Under the pieces are notes generated by a model. It was not told where the DNA came from, did no database searches, and saw only the letters and a list, made by a program, of their open reading frames with translations. The position numbers and the translations under genes are program-made. This document shows positions 1-5,350 of a stretch of DNA of 5,655 nt, piece by piece. Source of the stretch: an uncultured Clostridia bacterium (GTDB lineage Bacteria > Bacillota > Clostridia > Christensenellales > CAG-917); the NCBI GenBank assembly GCA_947174215.1, contig CAMWIB010000081.1:1-5655 (forward strand), read 5' to 3'. Each line of letters begins with the position of its first letter. Position 1 is the first letter of the stretch.

Positions 1-1277
1 CCCGTTATTCTGCTCACCTTATCGAGCTTCTGGCGGATATACTCCGTGCGCTTTTCGGCGTTCATAAGCGTAGTTTGTACGCCTGTCAGCTTGTCGCCCG
101 TCTGCTGTAACAGCTTGCTGAACTTGGAGAAATCTACGATAAAGCTTGTAAGGAGCTTGCCTATTTCCGTACTGCGCTTTTCAATCGCCACACTCTTGAA
201 GCCCATTTGCAGGCTGTTGAGTAGCGCCGCTATCGTAGTAGGTCCACACACGACTATGCGATACTTGTTCTGTATATCCTCTACAAGTCCCTCTCGCTTT
301 ATTATCTCCGCATACAAGCCCTCCGTCGGCAGATACATAATTGCAAAATCGGTGGTCTTTGGCGGTTTGACGTACTTATCACGTATGCTCATAGCTTCGG
401 ACTTCACCTTTGCCGCAAGCGCCTTGCTTGCCGCCTCTATACCCTCAACGTCCGCTCTGTCCGCCGCTTCCGCCAATCTTGCGTAGTCCTCCATCGGGAA
501 CTTAGAGTCTATCGGCAAAAGCACCTCGCCGTCACCCTTGCCGGGCATTTTTATAACGAAATCAACCATATCCTCGCTTCCGCGCGTAAGGCGTACCTGC
601 TTGTCGTACTGCTCGGGAGTCAGAATCTGTGCAAGCAAGCTTTCAAGCGCAACCTCGCCCCACGTTCCGCGAGTCTTTACGTTCTTGAAAATCTTATTCA
701 AATCGTTTACGCCCGTTTGCAGGTTTTGAAGCTCGCCGAACGTGCGATGTATTTCTTCGAGTCTGTCGTTTACAAGCTTAAACGACCTGTCGAATCTCTG
801 CTCCAACGTACTGCTCAGCTTCTCGTCAACCGTTTCGCGCATCTTTTCAAGCTGTGCGGCGTTATCCGCTTTCATCTGCGCAAGGTTGCGAGCGTTGTCA
901 TCTCTAACCTCTTTAAGGCTTGCGGCGTTAGCGTTTTTGACCTCGTTCAAGCTGTACGCCGTATCCTCACGCATCTTGTCGAGCTTCGCGTCCGTTGAAA
1001 GCATAAATCTGTCAAAACGCTCGTAAAGCTGGCGAGCGTTCTCGTTTTGCGCCGCATTTTGCGCGTTTATCGCTCCTACAATCATAGACTCGCTTATTCT
1101 CACCGTCTTGTCAACGGTGTCCTCAATATAACGCGTTTCATCTCTAAGCTCTGCAAGACTGATATCCGAGCCGCCGTTATAGCCGCGCTTTTTCAGCACG
1201 ATTACGCAAAGCACGACTGCCGCAATCCCTATCACTATGCTTACCGCGAGCAATATATATACACCCGTCAATTCCAT
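1..1277 (-). CDS. rmuC: DNA recombination protein RmuC (3' end beyond left edge)
   Basis: The reading frame is open from an ATG at 1277 to the left edge, giving 425 residues; the family is usually about 400-475 residues, so only a short tail is probably missing. Residues 7-28 form a hydrophobic N-terminal membrane anchor followed by KKR, so the rest is likely cytoplasmic. Residues about 40-200 are charged coiled coil, with an 11-residue repeat at 99-153. The RmuC core follows: TRGTWGE at 202-208, LPIDSKFP at 254-261, PPKTTDF at 305-311 with LPTEGLYAE after it, and CGPTT at 344-348. These are hallmark blocks of the family, which is related to restriction-type nucleases and in E. coli limits DNA inversion at short inverted repeats; its biochemical activity is unsettled. 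A GGAG ribosome site lies 11 bases upstream. No strong promoter is visible before it, so I infer co-transcription with cca. Identity is very secure; the exact role is not. Confidence 0.95.
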   Translation of the reverse strand, partial: MELTGVYILLAVSIVIGIAAVVLCVIVLKKRGYNGGSDISLAELRDETRYIEDTVDKTVRISESMIVGAINAQNAAQNENARQLYERFDRFMLSTDAKLDKMREDTAYSLNEVKNANAASLKEVRDDNARNLAQMKADNAAQLEKMRETVDEKLSSTLEQRFDRSFKLVNDRLEEIHRTFGELQNLQTGVNDLNKIFKNVKTRGTWGEVALESLLAQILTPEQYDKQVRLTRGSEDMVDFVIKMPGKGDGEVLLPIDSKFPMEDYARLAEAADRADVEGIEAASKALAAKVKSEAMSIRDKYVKPPKTTDFAIMYLPTEGLYAEIIKREGLVEDIQNKYRIVVCGPTTIAALLNSLQMGFKSVAIEKRSTEIGKLLTSFIVDFSKFSKLLQQTGDKLTGVQTTLMNAEKRTEYIRQKLDKVSRIT

Positions 1278-1282
1278 ATTAT

Positions 1283-1381
1283 TTATTTCTCCATTAGTAT
1301 TCTTAGTTCGTTGTCATAACAGTCATAATTGAATTGTTCACCAATCAATTCATTCGCTGTACATTTGAAGTCATTCGTCAA
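1283..1381 (-). CDS. Possible 32-residue small ORF between cca and rmuC
   Basis: This stop-free stretch starts at a TTG (1381-1379) that overlaps the last 11 bases of cca and ends with TAA at 1285-1283, five bases before the rmuC ATG. The predicted peptide is acidic and polar, with two Cys (7 and 21), Tyr 19 and 22, and a C-terminal run ELRILMEK. I do not recognise it. In its favour, it fills nearly the whole cca-rmuC gap, and the tight overlap and spacing resemble translational coupling. Against it, the start is a weak TTG with no clear ribosome site, and 32 codons can stay open by chance in AT-rich DNA. It could also be the tail of a lost gene. A 7-base inverted repeat (1330-1336 with 1346-1352) lies inside it, without a U-tract, so I do not call a terminator. 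Confidence 0.2.
   Translation of the reverse strand: MTNDFKCTANELIGEQFNYDCYDNELRILMEK
1289..1292 (-). promoter_or_regulatory. Ribosome binding site of rmuC
   Basis: GGAG on the minus strand, 11 bases before the ATG at 1277. It fixes the rmuC start. It lies inside the last codons of the small ORF at 1283-1381, so translation of that ORF, if real, would run over this site. It contrasts with tilS and cca, which have no comparable site. Confidence 0.7.
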
Positions 1382-2879
1382 AAGAACCGTTCACTTTTCT
1401 CAAAACGTATTTTATCGCCTTGTTTTTATCGTTTAATGCGGGGTTTAGCACCGTATCAAGCCAAAGCTCGCTAAGAATGTTTCCTATCTCCTTATCCTCT
1501 ACACCCAGCTCTTTCAAGTCGTTTCCGTCCACTTTCAGCTGTTTTATGCTAAGCGGAGTGCCATCTTCCTGAATCTCATTCCACGCCTCGCGCAGTCTGT
1601 TCTGTTCAAGACGCCGCCCACTTGAAGCGAAAGCGTCCACTTCCTTTATAACGCACAAGTCGTCCGCTATATCGCTATGCTCCGCCGCAAATCTGCGCAG
1701 TTTATGCCACGACATATCGCCCTTAACGTCAACCATATGCCAGCGTACAAGGCTTACCGTACGCGCTTTATCCGCATTTGCAAACTTCAAGCGGCCAAGT
1801 ATCCCACGCACCATATCCGCACCTATCTCGTCGTGGCCGTGCATATTCACGCCGCCGTTCAGCTCGAACGCCCTGCGCTTGCCAACGTCATGCAGTAGTG
1901 CCGCCCACCTAAGATGAGGCGGTGATACCTCAAATGCCTTTATTGAATGCCAGTACGCGTCGAAAATATGATACTTTTTCGGCTGACTCAAATCTTTCAG
2001 CTCCGCAAGCTCGGGCAGCAGCAAATCTATAAGTCCAAGCTCGTCAAGCAGTTTTATGCCGCGCAAGTGAGGCTTTATATTTGCAGTATCGGATTCTACA
2101 TTGTTATCGACATTATGGCTACATTCAGCACTTGCATTACACTCACGCTCCGTATCCGTCGCGCCGCACTCACTCTGCTTTTGCGTAAGCTTGCCTTTAT
2201 AGTTGCAGTCGGAAATGAATATCTTGTTCAGCTCCTCGCGTACCCGCTCTACCGCTATGTCCTTCACTCGCCAAGCGTTCTGCTTTGCCGCGCGCATAGT
2301 ATCCTGCTCTATTTCAAAGCCAAGCTCGCAGGCAAAGCGTACCAACCTCAAAATACGCAAGCCGTCAGCTTCAAACACGTTGTCGGGAGTATCCGCCGCC
2401 ACAAGTATACCGCGTTTTATGTCATCAACTCCGCTGAGTGGGTCAACGATTTCGCCTGTCATAATATCCTTATAAACGGCGTTACACTTGAAGTCGCGCC
2501 TGCGTGCGTCCTCGCTTATATCCGTCGTAAAACGCACGTCCGTCGGCGTATGCGCCCCGCTCGCCCTGTCGTAGCTATCCGTGCGGAAGGTCGTATACTC
2601 CGCACAGAAGCCGTGCGAAACGATATGCACCGTACCCATACGCAAATTTCTATCCAAAACCGTGTACTGCGAGGAATTTACCCCACAAACAGGGGCGTTT
2701 GTGGGGACCCCTGTAAGCACACGCTTAACCTCATCTACTGTAAGCGGCGAGCAGATATCCACGTCACCACCACTGCACCCCAAAAGCTCATCACGCACTA
2801 CGCCGCCAACCATATACAACGGTGCGTACGGTGCAAACAGCTTCGCAAGCTCTTTAAGTTTTTCAAAATCAACCGTCAT
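1371..2879 (-). CDS. cca: CCA tRNA nucleotidyltransferase with HD domain
   Basis: 502 residues from ATG 2879 to TGA 1371. It belongs to the class II polymerase-beta-type nucleotidyltransferases, which add or repair the 3' CCA of tRNAs in the cytoplasm using CTP and ATP without a nucleic acid template. Motifs in order: GGVVRD at 25-30, metal-binding DVDI at 39-42, RRDFKCNAV at 127-135, DGLRILRLVRF at 172-182 (nucleotide-selecting region), ERVREELNKI at 211-220, then the HD domain with H311, HDVGK at 330-334 and H349. In the EDxxR block the usual Glu is Ala171, with a Glu one place earlier (170); Asp172 and Arg175 are kept. B. subtilis Cca is about 397 residues; the excess comes from the HD region and two insertions, residues 57-72 (palindromic DNA) and 225-270 (polar, four Cys). 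Whether it adds full CCA, or only CC or A, cannot be decided by eye. It lies 97 bases downstream of tilS. Confidence 0.94.
   Translation of the reverse strand: MTVDFEKLKELAKLFAPYAPLYMVGGVVRDELLGCSGGDVDICSPLTVDEVKRVLTGVPTNAPVCGVNSSQYTVLDRNLRMGTVHIVSHGFCAEYTTFRTDSYDRASGAHTPTDVRFTTDISEDARRRDFKCNAVYKDIMTGEIVDPLSGVDDIKRGILVAADTPDNVFEADGLRILRLVRFACELGFEIEQDTMRAAKQNAWRVKDIAVERVREELNKIFISDCNYKGKLTQKQSECGATDTERECNASAECSHNVDNNVESDTANIKPHLRGIKLLDELGLIDLLLPELAELKDLSQPKKYHIFDAYWHSIKAFEVSPPHLRWAALLHDVGKRRAFELNGGVNMHGHDEIGADMVRGILGRLKFANADKARTVSLVRWHMVDVKGDMSWHKLRRFAAEHSDIADDLCVIKEVDAFASSGRRLEQNRLREAWNEIQEDGTPLSIKQLKVDGNDLKELGVEDKEIGNILSELWLDTVLNPALNDKNKAIKYVLRKVNGSFDE
2681..2714. repeat. Nested palindromic element inside cca
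   Basis: CCCCACAAAC (2681-2690) and GTTTGTGGGG (2697-2706) form a perfect 10-base inverted repeat with a 6-base loop. Overlapping it, ACAGGGG (2689-2695) pairs with CCCCTGT (2708-2714), a perfect 7-base repeat; the two folds exclude each other. The block lies in frame in cca and encodes residues 56-67. Compared with the B. subtilis enzyme as I remember it, the stretch between the DVDI region and the GT before the next strand is about 16 residues longer (residues 57-72, 48 bases at 2664-2711), so the palindrome looks inserted. The four C/G runs stand out from the surrounding codon use. Confidence 0.75.
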
Positions 2880-2891
2880 AGCCTACCAACA

Positions 2892-2897
2892 ATTATA
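2892..2897 (-). promoter_or_regulatory. Possible -10 box of a cca promoter
   Basis: A perfect TATAAT lies 12 bases before the cca ATG. No good -35 sequence is found at 16-19 bases spacing and there is no TG extension, so promoter strength is uncertain. If used, transcription would begin near 2884, leaving a leader of about 5 bases. The -35 area falls inside the inverted repeat at 2912-2931, so an activator or repressor could act there (inference). Confidence 0.4.
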
Positions 2898-2911
2898 CTT
2901 TACACTATCTC

Positions 2912-2931
2912 ATGGGACGTTTTCGTCCCAT
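2912..2931. repeat. Perfect 8-base inverted repeat between tilS and cca
   Basis: ATGGGACG and CGTCCCAT are separated by four T (four A on the minus strand). In tilS read-through RNA this forms a tight GC-rich tetraloop hairpin 46 bases past the tilS stop, but the bases after it are not U-rich on the minus strand, so it is not a standard terminator. It overlaps the expected -35 area of the cca promoter and could be an operator, a processing or stabilising hairpin, or a weak pause site. Confidence 0.6.
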
Positions 2932-2976
2932 ACGTATCAAATTAACAAATTTTTTATCAAAATTTTTGCTGTATGA

Positions 2977-4470
2977 TTATTCCACAGTCAAAGCAAATAC
3001 TCGTTTCGTATTTTCATCAATCTTCACGTCGGCGGAGATATCCACACCGAATACTGCCAAAATACGGCTTCCGTCGGCAACTACCTTCAAGCTGTCGCGC
3101 GTACGCAACGGTACTTTTTTGTCGGTGAGAAAATCGCCAAGGCTCTTAGTACCGCCGCCGAATTTGCGTATATAATCACCGTCTAATCGCCCTCTTATAA
3201 CCGCTCCGCTTGGAACATTGTCCGCATCAACGTAGAGTACCGCGCACTTCCCGTCATTATCTTCTGTTACAACATTCGTTTTTGCACGCATAGCATTTTT
3301 TATATTCTCTTTTGCGTATACAACGTCAACAGATGTTACGTTTATTCCAAAGTCCTCAAAGTAACCTTCCGAAAAACTTATCTCTTCTATTTGCAATTTG
3401 ACATTTAATTGCGTGTCGCCCGTTTGAGAATCGCCAAATCGCCTTGTAAATGCGAGGGAGTCGCCCTCTTTGTGTACGCAAATGCCGTGAGTCAAATCAA
3501 GGCGTTTGCCGCTGTCCGCGCTTAGCAAATCAAGCACCAAAGTCAAGTGGCGTTCCTCTATATCCTGCAAGACGCCAAGTGCCGCCGCGGCGCGCATAAA
3601 CAAACGCTTTGAAATAATCGTACTCGTGCAATCGGAGATTTTGACATATGCAACGCCGTCTTTAACCTCAATATTCGGAACTTGCGACTCAATAAACAAA
3701 TCACACTCCTCCGCACTTACAGTGAGCCGCTTTATCGCCGCGCCCATAGCAGGGAAACGCTGTTTTAGAGTAGCTATCTCCGCCCTCAAAAAGTTGCGCG
3801 TATAACTTACGTCATCGTTTGTTTCGTCGTCGACGTATTCGAGATTATTCCTTGCGATATACTCGCTTATATCGTCGCGCGTATATTCTAAAAGCGGACG
3901 GATATACCTTCCGTTGACAGCTTTTATGCCACTCAGTCCGCGTATGCCCGTGCCACGCAAAATACGCATAAACACGGTTTCTATCTGGTCGTCAAGATGG
4001 TGCGCGAGCGCAACGTAATCACACTTGCCGCTGTCAAGCAACTCGTCAAAGCAACGGTAGCGCAATATCCTTGCCGCTTGCTCAACAGTATATCCGTTCT
4101 GCTTTGCAAAGGACGGCGAGTCCACCGTAAACGAGTACAGCTCCACTCCCATACGCTTGCAAAGCTCGGTTACAAACGCGCTGTCACGCAAACTGCTCTC
4201 GCCTCGTATGCCGTGTTCAACATTCGCAGCAACGATATGCAAATTGCCATATCCAACGAATGCATTTTGTGCCACGTCATTGCTTTGATTTTGATTGGCA
4301 TAATTTGACAATTGTATATCACTTTGAGCCTTGGAAAAGCTTTCTTCAAGCTGTTTAAGGCAATGCAAAAGCGCGACGGAATCTCGTCCGCCGCTCAAAG
4401 CAACACAAACCGTCTTTGGCTTGCCGTCGCAAAAAATATTGTCAAGTGAAATGCGAATTTCGTTTGCCAT
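2977..4470 (-). CDS. tilS: tRNA(Ile)-lysidine synthase TilS
   Basis: 497 residues from ATG 4470 to TAA 2977. TilS uses ATP and lysine to convert C34 of the CAU-anticodon tRNA-Ile to lysidine, so that it reads AUA; it is normally essential. The PP-loop SGGRDS is at 26-31, HGIRGES at 86-92 and HHLDDQIET at 157-165, followed by the RILRGTGIRGLSGI block, IRPLL and a DETND...RNFLR segment. A TilS C-terminal domain with GDYIRKFGGGTKSLGDFL and KKVP closes the protein. E. coli TilS is about 430 residues and B. subtilis about 470; part of the excess is a Gln/Asn/Ser-rich insertion at about 46-75. An in-frame TTG at 4488 would add six residues, but it lies inside the promoter and lacks a ribosome site, so I chose the ATG. 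No Shine-Dalgarno sequence precedes the ATG. Its neighbour cca also acts on tRNA. Confidence 0.95.
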   Translation of the reverse strand: MANEIRISLDNIFCDGKPKTVCVALSGGRDSVALLHCLKQLEESFSKAQSDIQLSNYANQNQSNDVAQNAFVGYGNLHIVAANVEHGIRGESSLRDSAFVTELCKRMGVELYSFTVDSPSFAKQNGYTVEQAARILRYRCFDELLDSGKCDYVALAHHLDDQIETVFMRILRGTGIRGLSGIKAVNGRYIRPLLEYTRDDISEYIARNNLEYVDDETNDDVSYTRNFLRAEIATLKQRFPAMGAAIKRLTVSAEECDLFIESQVPNIEVKDGVAYVKISDCTSTIISKRLFMRAAAALGVLQDIEERHLTLVLDLLSADSGKRLDLTHGICVHKEGDSLAFTRRFGDSQTGDTQLNVKLQIEEISFSEGYFEDFGINVTSVDVVYAKENIKNAMRAKTNVVTEDNDGKCAVLYVDADNVPSGAVIRGRLDGDYIRKFGGGTKSLGDFLTDKKVPLRTRDSLKVVADGSRILAVFGVDISADVKIDENTKRVFALTVE

Positions 4471-4476
4471 ACTTGA

Positions 4477-4505
4477 ATTATATAGCAAAAACGAGTAAAT
4501 GACAA
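4477..4505 (-). promoter_or_regulatory. Sigma-A promoter of tilS, probably leaderless
   Basis: TTGTCA (4505-4500, five of six matches to TTGACA) is followed after exactly 17 bases by a perfect TATAAT (4482-4477). The usual start, about 7 bases past the -10 box, falls on the A of the tilS ATG at 4470. No Shine-Dalgarno sequence lies between, so the transcript would be leaderless. AT-rich DNA upstream could act as an UP element. Confidence 0.75.
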
Positions 4506-4530
4506 TGTTTATTATTCAATACCATATTGT

Positions 4531-4557
4531 CTTATAAATAAAATCACGCTTTGCGTG
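4531..4557 (-). terminator. Weak intrinsic terminator candidate upstream of tilS
   Basis: On the minus strand CACGC-AAA-GCGTG (4557-4545) is followed by ATTTTATTTATAAG, a U-rich but interrupted tract. The stem is only five pairs with a three-base loop, so strength is doubtful. It lies between the recombinase remnant and the tilS promoter, a sensible place to stop read-through from the mobile element. Confidence 0.35.
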
Positions 4558-4568
4558 TTTGAAACACG
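4554..4568. repeat. Inverted repeat competing with the terminator stem
   Basis: CGTGTTT and AAACACG are perfect complements around a single G at 4561; realistically they form a 5-base stem with a 5-base loop. They share bases 4554-4557 with the neighbouring CACGC/GCGTG stem, so the two folds cannot form together. Confidence 0.45.
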
Positions 4569-4637
4569 GATACTTCCTTAAATCATAAACCATTATAGTG
4601 AAATGTAAAATCGAGATATTCTGATGCAGAACGCGAA

Positions 4638-4700
4638 AGTGTCGTCTGTTTGACAAGCCTAACGTACTTTTCGTACGTGACTTGGCAGACAGACGGCACT
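4638..4700. repeat. 63-base imperfect hairpin in the gap upstream of tilS
   Basis: The arms contain GTG/CAC at the outer ends, CGTCTGT (4643-4649) with ACAGACG (4689-4695), GACAAG with CTTGGC (one mismatch), an asymmetric internal loop, and ACGTAC with GTACGT around a TTTTC loop. It lies about 40 bases beyond the end of the recombinase remnant. The design suits a structured RNA, a small non-autonomous repeat, or a terminal or recombination site of the mobile element. It is not followed by a clear U-tract on either strand. I do not recognise it as a known RNA family. Confidence 0.65.
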
Positions 4701-4870
4701 GACAAAGTTATGCACAAAATGGTGAGTTGAATTAGGAATTTTTTATATACAACCTACGCAATTGTATACTATCTCTATTTTTTGTTGCTTCTTGTCGTCA
4801 ACAACTTTGCATTGATGAACTATTATCTTCTCAATAAATTCGTGTAGAATTTCTGAGGTGAGCTTAGTTA

Positions 4871-4877
4871 TCTTTTG
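4871..4877 (-). other. One-base frameshift in an A-run of the recombinase
   Basis: After RKY the sequence is AAAAGATAAC, giving KR and a stop. With one more A in the run it reads KKITKLTSEILHEF, the expected start of the C-terminal domain, and stays open to 4743. A short homopolymer is a common site of both real slippage and sequencing error. Confidence 0.8.
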
Positions 4878-5347
4878 TACTTGCGTACGGTTTTTAGGAA
4901 AACAGAGATTTTTCCCTCTTGCTCTTTCACATTTTGCAGTTCGGTTTTCAAGTGTTGCTCACGAGCTTTTAGTGCTTTCTGTTCAGCTTCAAAGCTCTTG
5001 TAAAGCGTTGAGAACCGTTCTTCGGTTATCAACTCTCTTACCATATCATCATAAAGACTTTGGATAGTTATATCAAGTTGAGAAATATGCTTTTTAGCCT
5101 CTGCCAGTTCTCGTTCGTTCTTTGCCGTTTGCGCCGTGTTCTCGGTTTGCGCTCTTCTTTGAAATGTTTCAGCAAACTCTTTCTCATTCGTCAATTCCAT
5201 TGAGAAAACTCTTTGCAAATCCACCAATACAGCTTCCTCTAATATGTTTACACCAATCTGATGAGATGTGCATAATCCCTTCTTCTTTTTCCGATAAGCT
5301 GAACAGTTATAGTAGCTATTACGATTATCTACAGCTCTTCTTGTTAA

Positions 5348-5350
5348 TTA
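5348..5350 (-). other. In-frame nonsense codon in the recombinase
   Basis: TAA (minus strand) directly after CVDCGKKL of the zinc ribbon. The same frame continues for about 158 codons with family-typical sequence, including the second pair of zinc-ribbon cysteines, so this is a point mutation rather than a gene end. A change from TAT or TAC (Tyr) is the simplest explanation. Confidence 0.85.

Larger units (their letters stand above)
4489..4742. other. Gap without genes between recombinase remnant and tilS
   Basis: About 254 bases, AT-rich, with no open frame I can support on either strand. It holds the long hairpin, the terminator candidate and the -35 part of the tilS promoter. An isolated TATAAT at 4597-4592 (minus) has no matching -35 box and no gene directly after it. 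Large serine recombinases usually sit close to one end of their element, so a junction with the host chromosome is likely here or just to its left; I see no direct repeat that marks it. Confidence 0.5.

Noticed and set aside
46..1319. Several plus-strand open frames of 63-146 codons opposite rmuC
   Set aside because: The minus-strand frame carries all RmuC core blocks and stays open over the whole stretch; the plus-strand frames overlap each other and show no family features.
2681..2714. CRISPR-like repeat
   Set aside because: There is only one palindromic unit, it lies inside an open gene, and there are no spacers or repeated copies in the window.
2912..2931. Rho-independent terminator after tilS
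   Set aside because: The hairpin is good, but the following minus-strand bases (GAGATAGTG) are not U-rich.
1947..2945. Plus-strand open frame of 332 codons opposite cca
   Set aside because: It is antisense to a gene with a complete set of Cca motifs, has no recognisable domain, and has an unusual Ile/Tyr/His/Arg-heavy composition expected from a shadow frame.
4471..4488. TTG start adding six residues to TilS
   Set aside because: The codons overlap the -10 box of a strong promoter, no ribosome site precedes them, and the ATG gives the usual spacing to the PP-loop.
4592..4597. Promoter based on an isolated TATAAT in the gap
   Set aside because: There is no -35 match at usable spacing and no gene or structured leader directly downstream; the tilS promoter nearer the gene is far better.
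4868..5227. Separate 119-residue coiled-coil protein
   Set aside because: It is in the same frame as the upstream recombinase, its TTG start has no support, and the sequence matches the coiled-coil part of large serine recombinases.
5348..5350. Stop-codon read-through or recoding of TAA
   Set aside because: The other genes use TAA or TGA as normal stops, no recoding signal is visible, and a second lesion in the same gene points to decay.
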